Of a stretch of 64,000 nt of DNA, positions 35,940 through 44,945 are shown piece after piece. The notes under the pieces are model-generated. The model did no database searches. It was not told the DNA's origin and saw nothing but the letters and a program-made list of their open reading frames with translations. The DNA is taken from the NCBI RefSeq assembly GCF_002934625.1, contig NZ_PTJD01000010.1, positions 1 to 64,000 of the forward strand, written 5' to 3'. The stretch is from Kineococcus xinjiangensis. GTDB taxonomy: Bacteria; Actinomycetota; Actinomycetes; Actinomycetales; Kineococcaceae. Position numbers and translations under genes: made by a program. The first letter of the stretch is position 1, and every line of letters starts with the position of its first letter.

Positions 35940-37598
35940 GTGTTCCTCTGGCAACCCTGGGCGCTGCTCCTCGCGGCCGCGTCCCTGGCCTCGCTCCTCG
36001 CCGCGCAGGCCACCTGGCGACGGCGCCACGAGACCTCCGCCGTGGCGGCGCTCTCGGTCGTGATGCTCGGCACCTGCCTGTGGTCCGGCGCCAAGGCCCT
36101 CGGCCTCAGCCTCGCCTCGATCGAGGCGCAGATCCTCATGGGCGTCGTCGCCTACCCCGGCATCTGCGCCGTCGTCCTCGGCTTCTTCTGCCTCGCCCGC
36201 GCCATGTGCGACCGGCGCTGGACCTGGCGGTGGAACCGCGACGGCCTCCTCGCCATCGCGTTCGTCGTCCTCTTCGCCCTCCTGGCGACGAACCGCTGGC
36301 ACAACCTGGTCTCCAGCAACCGCCGCCTCGAGGGCGACCCGCCCAAGCTCCGGTACGACCCCGAGGTCCTCTTCTGGGTGCACACGCTCTACAGCTACGC
36401 GCTGCTGGCCTGCGCCCTCCTGCTCCTGCTGCGGGGCGCCCTGCGCGTCTCCCGCGCCCACCGCGCCCGCTTCGTCTGGCCCGTCATCGGCGGCCTGGTC
36501 CCCATCGCGGGAAACGTCCTGAACATCTTCGTCCTACCGGATCTGCCCGTGGACCCCGCACCCATCCTCTTCCTCATCACCGCCCTCATCTGCCTGTGGG
36601 CGCTGACCCGCTCCGTCACCCCCGACGTGCTGCCCATCGCGCTGCCGCAGGTCGTCGCCGCCATCGGCGACTGCGTGGCCGTCGTCGACCGGCGCGGGCG
36701 CATCCTCGAGGCCAACCCCGCCGCCGACGCCTTCCTCCGCCGCACGGCCCGGCGGCGCAGCGGGCCGCAGGCGGTCCCGGCGCGGCTGGAGGGCACCGTC
36801 CTGCAGGAGCTCACGGGGCCCCTCGGCTTCGAGTTCGACCCCTCCGCCCCGCAGGAGCGGACCCTCGACCTGCCCGACGACGGCGTCGTCCTCGACGTGC
36901 ACACCTCCCCGCTGACGGACAACCGGGGCACCTGCATCGGCTGGGTCCTCGTCGCCCGCGACGTCACCGCCGCCCTGCGCCAGCAGCAGGAGGTGCTCGC
37001 CGCCAACGAGGCCCTGCGCGAGCAGCTCGACCTCGTGGAGCGGCTGCGCGCGGAGCTGGCCGAGCAGGCCGTCCGGGACCCCCTCACCGGCCTGTTCAAC
37101 CGCCGCAAGCTCGTCGAGATGCTCCACCGCGAGGTGCCCGAGCGCCTCGCCGCGGGGGATCCGGTGAGCCTGCTGATGATGGACGTCGACAAGTTCAAGG
37201 GCGTCAACGACAACCACGGCCACGCCGTCGGCGACGCCGTCCTCATCGGGATGGGCCGCGCCCTGAGCGTCGGCATCTGCCCGCGCGAGCTGCTGGCCCG
37301 CTACGGCGGGGAGGAGTTCGTCATCGTCCTGCCCGGCGTCGGCGCCGCGGAGGCCAGGGAGCGGGCGGAGGAGTGGCGCGCGCGGTGCGCCCTCGTCGAG
37401 GTCGACGGCGCCGCCGGGACCAAGGTCTCCACCACCATGAGCATCGGCCTGGTGACCGCCACCGCGGGTTCGCCGGTGGAGGTCGAGCACCTCCTCGCCA
37501 CCGCCGACGCCGCCCTCTACGAGGCCAAGGCGAGCGGCCGCGACCGCGTCGTCACCGGCCGCCTGCAGCCCGCCGCGGTGCAGCCGGCCGGGGCCTGA
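35940..37598 (+). CDS. 7TM-PAS-GGDEF diguanylate cyclase, array member 1
   Basis: 552 residues from a GTG with GGAGGG upstream. Residues 1-~220 are a seven-helix membrane sensor of the histidine-kinase N-terminal 7TM type (NRWHNLV, FWVHTLYSYALL). A PAS domain follows (~225-343: VAAIGDCVAVVDRRGRILEANPAA, IGWVLVARDVT), then a 35-residue coiled-coil linker (36969-37073) and a GGDEF domain with RDPLTGLFNRRK and active site RYGGEEF (Gly456). The residues six to nine before it are C-P-R-E, so there is no RxxD inhibitory site. It should make c-di-GMP. Its GGDEF half is almost identical in DNA to that of the next gene. Confidence 0.93.
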   Translation: MFLWQPWALLLAAASLASLLAAQATWRRRHETSAVAALSVVMLGTCLWSGAKALGLSLASIEAQILMGVVAYPGICAVVLGFFCLARAMCDRRWTWRWNRDGLLAIAFVVLFALLATNRWHNLVSSNRRLEGDPPKLRYDPEVLFWVHTLYSYALLACALLLLLRGALRVSRAHRARFVWPVIGGLVPIAGNVLNIFVLPDLPVDPAPILFLITALICLWALTRSVTPDVLPIALPQVVAAIGDCVAVVDRRGRILEANPAADAFLRRTARRRSGPQAVPARLEGTVLQELTGPLGFEFDPSAPQERTLDLPDDGVVLDVHTSPLTDNRGTCIGWVLVARDVTAALRQQQEVLAANEALREQLDLVERLRAELAEQAVRDPLTGLFNRRKLVEMLHREVPERLAAGDPVSLLMMDVDKFKGVNDNHGHAVGDAVLIGMGRALSVGICPRELLARYGGEEFVIVLPGVGAAEARERAEEWRARCALVEVDGAAGTKVSTTMSIGLVTATAGSPVEVEHLLATADAALYEAKASGRDRVVTGRLQPAAVQPAGA

Positions 37599-37717
37599 CG
37601 ACGCCTCCCCGGCGATCGCCCGACGGGGCGTCACGGACTACAGCACGGCCCCCCGCCCGTCGATGACCCAGCGAGGACCCCGCCCGGCGGGGCGCGACGG
37701 TGGGAAGGTGGTGCGCG

Positions 37718-39403
37718 ATGCTGCAGTGGCAGCCGCTGGCCCTGCCCTTCGTCGCCGCCGCGATCGCCTCCCTCCTCGCCGCCCGCATGGTCTGGCGGCG
37801 CCGGCAGGAGACCCCGGCCATCGCGGCCCTCGTGGTGACCATGCTGGGCCTGGCGCAGTGGTCCGGCACGACCGCCATCGGGATGAGCGGCACGACCCTG
37901 CGGATGCAGGCGTTCTTCCTCGACGGGATCTACCCCGGCGTCTGCGCGGCGGTGGCCGGGATCTTCTGCCACGCCCAGGCCATGGCGGACCGCCGGTGGA
38001 CGTGGAGCCCGCGCCGGTACTGGTGGCTGTTCGTCGAGCCCGTCTTCATCGTGGTCTCGGTCGCCACCAACCCCTGGCACCACCTGTTCCGCGACGGCTA
38101 CCAGCTGGTCGGCGAGCCGGCGGGACTGCGCTCGATCCCCGGACCGCTGTTCTGGATCCACACCTACTACAGCTACGCCCTGCTGGGAGCCGCCGCGTTC
38201 CTGCTGCTGCGCGGGGCCTGGCGGGCATCCCCCGTGCACCGCCGCCGGTTCGTCTGGCCGGTCCTCGGCGGCCTCTTCCCCGCCGTCGGCAACGTCCTCA
38301 GCGTCTGGATCATGCCGCACGGGCGCAGCGTCGACCTGACGTCGATCTTCTTCCTCGCCACCGCAGGCGCCTTCTGGTGGGCGCTGCAGCGCTCCGCCCT
38401 CCCCGACGTGCTGCCCGTCGCCTTCGGCCACGTCGTGGAGACCATCGACGACGCCGTCCTCGTCGTGGACCGCCGCCACCGCATCGTCCAGCTCAACCCC
38501 GCCGCCGAGGCCCTCCTGCGCCGGGCCGTGCCCGACGCCCCGCGACAGCTCGTGGGGGAGGAGCTGCCCGAGCCGGTGGCGGAGCTGCGCCTGCCGCTGG
38601 ACGAGGCCGGGCGCGGGCAGCGCGTGCTGCGGCTGGCCGCCGCGGAGGTCGACGTCGACGTGCGCACCGCCCCCCTCACCGACGCCCGGGGGATCTGCAT
38701 CGGCTGGGTGCTCGTCGCCCGCGACGTCACCGAGTCGCTGCGGCTGCGCCGCGCGATGGAGCACCAGCAGGCGGAGCTGGAGCGGCAGCGGGCCGAGGCC
38801 GTCGCCGCGAACGGAGCGCTGCACCAGCAGCTGGAACTGGTGGAGCGGTTGCGTCGGGAGCTGGCCGAGCAGGCCACCCGCGACCCGCTGACCGGCCTGT
38901 TCAACCGCCGCAAGCTCGTCGACGTCCTCCAGCGCGAGGTGCCCGAGCGCCTCGCCGCGGGGGATCCGGTGAGCCTGCTGATGATGGACGTGGACCGGTT
39001 CAAGGGCGTCAACGACACCCACGGCCACGCCGTCGGCGACGCCGTGCTCATCCGGATGGCACAGGCCCTGTCGCCCGGCGTGCGCCCGCGCGAGCTGCTG
39101 GCCCGCTACGGCGGGGAGGAGTTCGTCATCGTTCTGCCCGGCGTCGGCGCCGCGGAGGCCAGGGAGCGGGCGGAGGAGTGGCGCGCACGCTGCGCCCTCG
39201 TCGAGGTCGACGGCGCCGCCGGGACCAAGGTCTCCACCACCATGAGCATCGGCCTGGTCACCGCCGACGGCGGCGCCGTGGTGCGCGTCGAGGAGCTGCT
39301 GGCCGCCGCCGACGCAGCCCTCTACGAGGCCAAGGCCGGCGGCCGCGACCGCGTCGTCACCGCCGGCCCCCGCTCCCGCGCGCAGCAGCCCGCCATCGCC
39401 TGA
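37718..39403 (+). CDS. 7TM-PAS-GGDEF diguanylate cyclase, array member 2
   Basis: 561 residues from an ATG preceded by GGGAAGG. The layout is that of member 1: 7TM sensor beginning MLQWQPLALPF, PAS (VVETIDDAVLVVDRRHRIVQLNPAA), a 49-residue linker (38732-38878) and GGEEF active site at ~465. The preceding residues R-P-R-E are an incomplete I-site. The sensor and PAS halves match member 4 closely, while the GGDEF half matches member 1, so the gene appears to be a recombinant. The 119 bp before it contain no gene; the spacing suggests separate promoters or a loose operon. Confidence 0.93.
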   Translation: MLQWQPLALPFVAAAIASLLAARMVWRRRQETPAIAALVVTMLGLAQWSGTTAIGMSGTTLRMQAFFLDGIYPGVCAAVAGIFCHAQAMADRRWTWSPRRYWWLFVEPVFIVVSVATNPWHHLFRDGYQLVGEPAGLRSIPGPLFWIHTYYSYALLGAAAFLLLRGAWRASPVHRRRFVWPVLGGLFPAVGNVLSVWIMPHGRSVDLTSIFFLATAGAFWWALQRSALPDVLPVAFGHVVETIDDAVLVVDRRHRIVQLNPAAEALLRRAVPDAPRQLVGEELPEPVAELRLPLDEAGRGQRVLRLAAAEVDVDVRTAPLTDARGICIGWVLVARDVTESLRLRRAMEHQQAELERQRAEAVAANGALHQQLELVERLRRELAEQATRDPLTGLFNRRKLVDVLQREVPERLAAGDPVSLLMMDVDRFKGVNDTHGHAVGDAVLIRMAQALSPGVRPRELLARYGGEEFVIVLPGVGAAEARERAEEWRARCALVEVDGAAGTKVSTTMSIGLVTADGGAVVRVEELLAAADAALYEAKAGGRDRVVTAGPRSRAQQPAIA

Positions 39404-39528
39404 GGCGCACGGGCGCAACCCGTGTGACCCTGCTACAGGCCCGGGCCCCCGGTGCCGATGTGCCAGACGAGGTGGCCGGCGCGGCCACGACGCAACGCTG
39501 CCCCGGGCAGCGGGAAGGGAGGGGCGCG

Positions 39529-41190
39529 GTGCTCGTCTGGCAGCCCTGGGCGGTTCTGTTCCTCGCCTCGACCATCGGCTCACTGCTCGCCGCGCGCGTC
39601 ATCTGGCGCCGCTGCGGCACCTCGCCCGCCGCCGTCGCCCTCGTCGTGCTCGTCCTGGGTGCCGCGATGTGGTCCGGGATGCGGGGCGTCGGGATGCTCT
39701 TCGGCAGCCTGGCGATCCAGTCCGTCTTCAGCGTCCTGATCTACCCCGGGGTCTGCGCCGTCGTCCTCGGCCTCTACTGCCACGCCCGGGCGCTCACCGA
39801 CCGGCGCTGGACCTGGAACTGGCGCCGGCACTGGTGGCTGCTGATCGAGCCGGTCCTCTGCGTGGTCGTCGCGCTGACGAACTCCACCCACCAGCTCTTC
39901 CGCGTCGGCTACCGCCTCGAGGGCGACCCGCCGATCCTCGCCTCCGAGGGCGGGCCGCTCTTCCAGATCCACACCTACTACAGCTACGCGCTGCTGGGGG
40001 CGGCCTTCTTCGTCCTCCTGCGCGGGGCCTTCCGGGTCTCCGCCGCCCACCGCGTCCGGTTCGTGCTCCCCATCGTGGGCGGCCTGTTCCCCACCGTAGG
40101 CAACATCGTCAGCGTGATGATCATGCCGGAGCTGCCGGTCGACCTCACCTCCGTGCTCTTCCTCGCCACCGCCGCCATCTGCGCGTGGGCGATGTACAAC
40201 TCCGCCCTGCCCGACGTGCTGCCCGTCGCGCTGAGCCAGGTCGTCGCCACCATCGGCGACGCCGTGCTCGTCGTCGACCGCAAGCAGCGCATCGTCGAGC
40301 TCAACCCCGCCGCCGACACCCTGCTGCGCTCCCTCGCCCCGCAGGCGCCCGCCAAGCTCGTCGGGACCTCCCTGCGCGACCTCGCCGACCCGATGGGGCC
40401 CAGCCCCCGCACCGCCGGCCCCGAGCAGCGGACCCTCGCCGTCGAGGAGCTCGACCTGCACCTCGACCTGCGCACCGCGCCGCTGACGGACTCCAAGGAC
40501 GCCTGCATCGGCTGGGTGCTGGTCGCCCGCGACGTCACCGAGTCCCTGCGCCAGCGAGCGGAGCTGGAGCGCCAGCGCGCCGAGGCCGTCGCCGCCAGCG
40601 ACGCCCTGCGCGAGCAGCTCGACCTCGTGGAGCGGCTGCGCCGGGAGCTGGCCGAGCAGGCCACCCGCGACCCGCTGACCGGGCTGTTCAACCGCCGGCG
40701 CATGGTGGAGTTCCTCTCCCGGGAGGTGCCCGACACCCTCGCCGCCGGCCGCCCCGTGAGCCTGCTCATGATGGACGTCGACAAGTTCAAGGGCGTCAAC
40801 GACAACCACGGCCACGCCGTCGGCGACGCCATCCTCATCGGCATGGCGGCCGCGCTGTCCGAGGACCTGCGCGCCGGGGAGCTGCTGGCCCGCTTCGGCG
40901 GCGAGGAGTTCGTCCTCGTCATGCCGGGTGTCGGCCTGGAGGAGGCCCTCGCGCGCGCCGAGGTCTGGCGCGCCCGGTGCGCGCAGGTCGAGGTGGAGGG
41001 CGCCGGTGGGGCGACGGTGCGCACGACCATGAGCATGGGCGCCGCCGGGCTGCTGCCGGGCGCCCGGGTGCCCGACACCAACGGGCTGCTCGTCGCCGCC
41101 GACGGTGCGCTCTACGCCGCCAAGGCCGGTGGCCGCAACCGGGTGGTCTCCAGCGGTGTGCTCACCGAGCAGGTCGCCGCCGCGCACTGA
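39529..41190 (+). CDS. 7TM-PAS-GGDEF diguanylate cyclase, array member 3
   Basis: 553 residues from a GTG preceded by GGGAAGGGAGG. The 7TM sensor resembles member 1 most (VLVWQPWAVLFL, YPGVCAVVLGLYCHARAL). PAS has VVATIGDAVLVVDRKQRIVELNPAA. The linker is 42 residues (40540-40665). The GGDEF domain has RFGGEEF near 457, preceded by R-A-G-E, again not a full RxxD. The most divergent GGDEF tail of the first three (AAGLLPGARVPDTNGLLVAADGAL) argues that this copy is older. Sensor ligand unknown. Confidence 0.93.
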   Translation: MLVWQPWAVLFLASTIGSLLAARVIWRRCGTSPAAVALVVLVLGAAMWSGMRGVGMLFGSLAIQSVFSVLIYPGVCAVVLGLYCHARALTDRRWTWNWRRHWWLLIEPVLCVVVALTNSTHQLFRVGYRLEGDPPILASEGGPLFQIHTYYSYALLGAAFFVLLRGAFRVSAAHRVRFVLPIVGGLFPTVGNIVSVMIMPELPVDLTSVLFLATAAICAWAMYNSALPDVLPVALSQVVATIGDAVLVVDRKQRIVELNPAADTLLRSLAPQAPAKLVGTSLRDLADPMGPSPRTAGPEQRTLAVEELDLHLDLRTAPLTDSKDACIGWVLVARDVTESLRQRAELERQRAEAVAASDALREQLDLVERLRRELAEQATRDPLTGLFNRRRMVEFLSREVPDTLAAGRPVSLLMMDVDKFKGVNDNHGHAVGDAILIGMAAALSEDLRAGELLARFGGEEFVLVMPGVGLEEALARAEVWRARCAQVEVEGAGGATVRTTMSMGAAGLLPGARVPDTNGLLVAADGALYAAKAGGRNRVVSSGVLTEQVAAAH

Positions 41191-41357
41191 CGTCCTCGTC
41201 GTCCTCCCGCAGGGGCGGGACGGCGCACGCCCCGCCCCACTACCCTGCGCACGGCTGCACCCGCCGTGCGCGGGCCCCGGGCAGCTCCCACCTCAGGCGG
41301 CTCGCGCCTCGGGCGGCAGAAGACCGGGCAGCGCGGACGTGAGGGAGGTCGGAGCGG

Positions 41358-42956
41358 ATGTTCCAGTGGCAACCGCTGGCCCTGCCCTTCGCCGCGGCCG
41401 CGATCGCCTCCCTGCTCGCCGCCCGGATCATGTGGCGGCGGCGGGAGGAGACCCCCGCCGTCGCGGCCCTGGTCGTGACCATGCTGGGCCTGGCGCAGTG
41501 GTCCGGCACGACCGCCATCGGGATGAGCGGCGCGACCCTGCGGATGCAGGTCCTCTTCCTCGACGCCATCTACCCCGGCGTCTGCGCGGCCGTCGCGGGG
41601 GTCTTCTGCCACGCGCTGGCCATGTCGGACCGCCGCTGGGCCTGGAGCTGGCGCCGGCACTGGTGGCTGCTCGTCGAGCCGGTGCTCATCGTCGTGGCGG
41701 TGGCCACCAACCCCTGGCACCGCCTGTTCCGCGACGGCCACCAGCTCGTCGGCGACCCGGCGGGACTGCGCTCGTTCCCCGGGCCGCTGTTCTGGGTGCA
41801 CACCTACTACAGCTACGCCCTGCTGGCGGCTGCCGCGTTCCTGCTGCTGCGCGGGGCCTGGCGCACCTCCCGCGTCCACCGCCGCCGCTTCCTCTGGCCC
41901 GTCCTCGGCGGCCTGGCCCCCGCCGCGGGCAACGTCGTCAGCGTCTGGCTCCTCCCGCACGGTCGCAGCGCCGACCTGACGTCGATCTTCTTCCTGGCGA
42001 CGGCCGGTGCCTGCTGGTGGGCGCTGCAGCGCTCCGCCCTGCCCGACGTGCTGCCCGTCGCCTTCGGCCACGTCGTGGAGACCATCGACGACGCCGTCCT
42101 CGTCGTGGACTGCCGCCACCGCATCGTCCAGCTCAACCCCGCCGCCGAGGCCCTCCTGCGCCGGGCCGTGCCCGGCGCCCCGCGACAACTGGTCGGGATG
42201 GAGCTGCCCGAGCCCGTCGCCGGGCTGCGCCTCGCCCTCGACGAGAGCGCCCGCGGCCAGTGCACGCTGCGGCTGGCCCAGGGCGGCCTCGCGGAGGGCA
42301 CCGACGTCGACGTGCGCGCGACGCCGCTCACCGACGCCCGCGGCGCCTGCATCGGGTGGGTGCTCGTCGCCCGCGACGTCACCGAGTCGCTGCGCCTGCG
42401 GCGGGAACTGGCCGAGCAGGCCCTGCGCGACCCGCTGACGGGGTTGTTCAACCGCCGCCGGGTGGTCGAGGCGCTGGAGGAGGAGGTGCCCGCCGCCCTC
42501 GCCGCCGGCCGGCCGGTCAGCGTGCTGCTCGCCGACGTCGACCGGTTCAAGGCCGTCAACGACACCCACGGCCACGCCGTCGGCGACGCCCTGCTCGTCG
42601 CGATGGCCCGCGCCCTCACCGGCGGGGTGCACCCCGGGGACCTCCTGGCCCGCTTCGGCGGGGAGGAGTTCGTGGCCGTGCTGGTGGGCGTGGACCTGGG
42701 GGAGGCTCTGGAGCGGGCCGAGGACCTGCGCCGCCGCTGCGGCGCGGTCGAGGTGCCCGGCGCCGACGGCGCCCGCGTGCGGACGACCATCAGCGTCGGG
42801 GTCGCCGGCCTGCCCGGCGGGGCGTCGGTCGACGCCCCCTCCGACCGGCTCCTGTCCACCGCCGACGCCGCCCTCTACGCCGCCAAGGCCGGCGGCCGCG
42901 ACCGCGTCATCACCCGCAGGGTCCGCTCCTACGTCGAGCTCCCCGCGCCCCGGTGA
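41358..42956 (+). CDS. 7TM-PAS-GGDEF diguanylate cyclase, array member 4
   Basis: 532 residues from an ATG after GAGGGAGG. The 7TM and PAS regions closely match member 2 (MFQWQPLALPF, MLGLAQWSGTTAIGMSG). The coiled-coil between PAS and GGDEF is reduced to 14 residues (42384-42425), compared with 35-49 in the other members, yet still an exact multiple of seven. The active site RFGGEEF is intact (~434), and the preceding H-P-G-D lacks the I-site arginine. It ends 37 bp before the convergent response-regulator gene. Confidence 0.93.
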   Translation: MFQWQPLALPFAAAAIASLLAARIMWRRREETPAVAALVVTMLGLAQWSGTTAIGMSGATLRMQVLFLDAIYPGVCAAVAGVFCHALAMSDRRWAWSWRRHWWLLVEPVLIVVAVATNPWHRLFRDGHQLVGDPAGLRSFPGPLFWVHTYYSYALLAAAAFLLLRGAWRTSRVHRRRFLWPVLGGLAPAAGNVVSVWLLPHGRSADLTSIFFLATAGACWWALQRSALPDVLPVAFGHVVETIDDAVLVVDCRHRIVQLNPAAEALLRRAVPGAPRQLVGMELPEPVAGLRLALDESARGQCTLRLAQGGLAEGTDVDVRATPLTDARGACIGWVLVARDVTESLRLRRELAEQALRDPLTGLFNRRRVVEALEEEVPAALAAGRPVSVLLADVDRFKAVNDTHGHAVGDALLVAMARALTGGVHPGDLLARFGGEEFVAVLVGVDLGEALERAEDLRRRCGAVEVPGADGARVRTTISVGVAGLPGGASVDAPSDRLLSTADAALYAAKAGGRDRVITRRVRSYVELPAPR

Positions 42957-42993
42957 GCCCGGCGGGCGGTCCCGCGGGCGGCGCCGGCGTCCC

Positions 42994-43656
42994 TCAGCCG
43001 GGGCGGACGAGCCCCGTCTCGTAGGCCAGCACCACGGCCTGGACCCGGTCGCGCAGCCGCAGCTTCATCAGCACGTTGCTCACGTGGGTCTTCACCGTCG
43101 TCTCCCCGAGGACGAGGTGCTCGGCGATCTCGGCGTTGGACATCCCCCGCGCGACGAGCAGGAGCACCTGGCGCTCCCGCTCGGTCAGCGCGGCCAGCCG
43201 GTCCGCCGGGGGGACGGCCGAGGCCGACGGCAGGTGCTGGGCGAAGCGGTCGAGCAGGCGCCGGGTGACGGCCGGGGCCACGATCGCCTCCCCGCGGTGC
43301 ACGACCCGCACGGCCGCGACGAGGTCGTCGGTGGGCACGTCCTTGAGCAGGAAGCCGGACGCCCCGGCGCGCAGCGCCTCCACCACGTACTCGTCGTGGT
43401 CGAACGTCGTGAGCACGAGCACGCGGGGGCCGTCCCCGCGCGCGGTCAGCCGCCGGGTGGCCTCGATGCCGTCCATGCGCGGCATGCGGATGTCCATGAG
43501 CACCACGTCCGGGCGCAGCGCCTCCACCTGGCTGAGCGCCACCGCGCCGTCGGCGGCCTCGCCCACGACCTCCAGGTCCGGCTCGGAACCCAGCACCATC
43601 GCGAAGCCCGTCCGCAGCAGCGGCTGGTCGTCGACGAGCAGCACCCTGATCGTCAC
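42994..43656 (-). CDS. NarL/LuxR-type response regulator
   Basis: 220 residues: receiver domain (VLLVDDQPLLRTGF, phospho-Asp in VLMDIRMPRMDG, the LLKDVP segment) and C-terminal LuxR HTH (LTERERQVLLLVARGMSNAEIAEHLVLGETTVKTHV). Its GTG overlaps the TGA of the upstream kinase gene (GTGA), so the pair is coupled. It probably controls the neighbouring ABC exporter or kinase genes, as is common for this operon type, but no binding site can be named. Confidence 0.95.
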   Translation of the reverse strand: MTIRVLLVDDQPLLRTGFAMVLGSEPDLEVVGEAADGAVALSQVEALRPDVVLMDIRMPRMDGIEATRRLTARGDGPRVLVLTTFDHDEYVVEALRAGASGFLLKDVPTDDLVAAVRVVHRGEAIVAPAVTRRLLDRFAQHLPSASAVPPADRLAALTERERQVLLLVARGMSNAEIAEHLVLGETTVKTHVSNVLMKLRLRDRVQAVVLAYETGLVRPG

Positions 43657-44879
43657 CGCGGGCTCCCCGCCGGCGCCGAGGTGGGCAGCACGGCGCGCAG
43701 GAGGTAGCCGCCACCGCCGCGGGGCCCCGCCTCCACGCTCCCGCCGTAGGACGCGACCCGGTCCCGCAGCGCCAGCAGCCCCACCCCGGCCGCGGACGCC
43801 GTCCCCCACGCGGAGGCGCCGCGGCCGTCGTCGGCCACCTCCACCTCCAGCCGCCCGTCGCGCCCGTGCAGCAGGACCCGCACCCGCGCCGGCCCGGCGT
43901 GGCGCTCGGCGTTGGCCAGCGCCTCCTCGACCACCCGGTACGCGGCGAGATCCGCACCGGTGTCCAGGACCACGTCCTCCCCGTCGCGGGTGAGCTCCAC
44001 GTCCAGGCCCCGGCCCCTGGCCGCCGCGACCAGGTCGGGCAGGTCCTCCAGACCGGGCTGGGGACGGCTGGGGGCCTCCTCCACGCCGAGCACCCCGAGG
44101 ACGCGGCGCACCTCCTGCACGGCCGAGCGACCCAGCCGCTCGACCTCCACCAGCGCCCGCTCGGCGGCCTCGGGATCGCGCCCGAGGACGCGGCGCGCGG
44201 CGCTCGCCTGCACCGTCATCGCCATCACGCCGTGCCCGACGACGTCCTGCATCTCCCGCGCCACGGCGCTGCGGGCGTCGGCCAGCGCGGCGCGCGCCTG
44301 GGACTCCCGCGCCGCGAGGAGGGCCGCGTTGCGCTCCTCCAGCCCCCGCACGTACTGCGCGCGGCTGCGCGACCACGCCCCGGCGCCCCAGACGAGCGCG
44401 ACGCCCAGCGCGTTGGCGAGGACGTCCGCGAGGCCGAAGCCGTAGGGGGCCGTCAGCAGCAGGACCGTGAGCGCCAGCGCGGTGAGCAGGGCGGTGGGGA
44501 TGCTGGTGCGCCGGGAGGTGAGCGCGGCGACGGAGTACAGGCACAGCAGGGCGCCGAGGCCGCCGTTGACCTGGAGGTGGCCGAGGGCGGGGGCGGCCAG
44601 CGCCGCGGGCAGCGCCAGGGCCAGCGCCGCCACCGGAGCGCGGGAGCGCACGGCGACGGGAGCCGCGGACAGCACCGCCAGGGCGTAGGCGAGCGCGTCC
44701 GGCTCCCGCCCGCCGATGATGCTGGTCATCGCCCCGCTCATCAGGCCGCCGACGCCCACGGCCACCAGGACGACCGCCAGCGCGGCGTCCAGGGCCACGG
44801 GCGGCTGCAGCGCCCAGCGCCGCCAGCGGGCGTCGGCGTCCGCGCCGTGCGCGCCGGCTTCCTCGTCCACGTCGTCCAC
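43653..44879 (-). CDS. Membrane sensor kinase of the NarL family, phosphoacceptor His replaced by Gln
   Basis: 408 residues from a GTG. An N-terminal membrane domain has about six helices (~25-165), then a dimerisation helix and an HATPase domain (VVEEALANAERHAG, VEVADDGRGAS, GVGLLALRDRV). In HisKA_3 kinases the phosphoacceptor is the His of the E-[LIM]-H-D motif. Here the motif reads AREMQDVVGHGV, with CAG at 44247-44249 (Gln211). The ATP-binding residues look intact, so it may bind ATP but not autophosphorylate in the usual way. It is paired with the response regulator and divergent from a soluble kinase with an intact His. Confidence 0.92.
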   Translation of the reverse strand: MDDVDEEAGAHGADADARWRRWALQPPVALDAALAVVLVAVGVGGLMSGAMTSIIGGREPDALAYALAVLSAAPVAVRSRAPVAALALALPAALAAPALGHLQVNGGLGALLCLYSVAALTSRRTSIPTALLTALALTVLLLTAPYGFGLADVLANALGVALVWGAGAWSRSRAQYVRGLEERNAALLAARESQARAALADARSAVAREMQDVVGHGVMAMTVQASAARRVLGRDPEAAERALVEVERLGRSAVQEVRRVLGVLGVEEAPSRPQPGLEDLPDLVAAARGRGLDVELTRDGEDVVLDTGADLAAYRVVEEALANAERHAGPARVRVLLHGRDGRLEVEVADDGRGASAWGTASAAGVGLLALRDRVASYGGSVEAGPRGGGGYLLRAVLPTSAPAGSPR

Positions 44880-44933
44880 GGTAGGCGGCGAGGTGATCCG
44901 CCCGACTCCTCCTCCAGGAGGAACCCGCGCGGC

Positions 44934-44939
44934 TACGCT
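44934..44939 (+). promoter_or_regulatory. -10 element of a leaderless kinase gene
   Basis: TACGCT ends six bases before the GTG at 44946, the spacing expected when transcription begins at the start codon. Confidence 0.55.
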
Positions 44940-44945
44940 CGGACG

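Noticed and set aside
35940-42956. The four array genes as histidine kinases, because their 7TM domain is a kinase-type sensor
   Set aside because: Each ends in a GGDEF domain with RDPLTGLFNRR and GGEEF, and none has an H-box or HATPase domain.
44221-44260. A sequencing error explaining the Gln in the kinase H-box
   Set aside because: The CAG codon differs from His codons by one base (CAC/CAT), so error cannot be excluded, but the neighbouring motif is also atypical (EMQDVVGHG), which favours a real change; kept as a finding.
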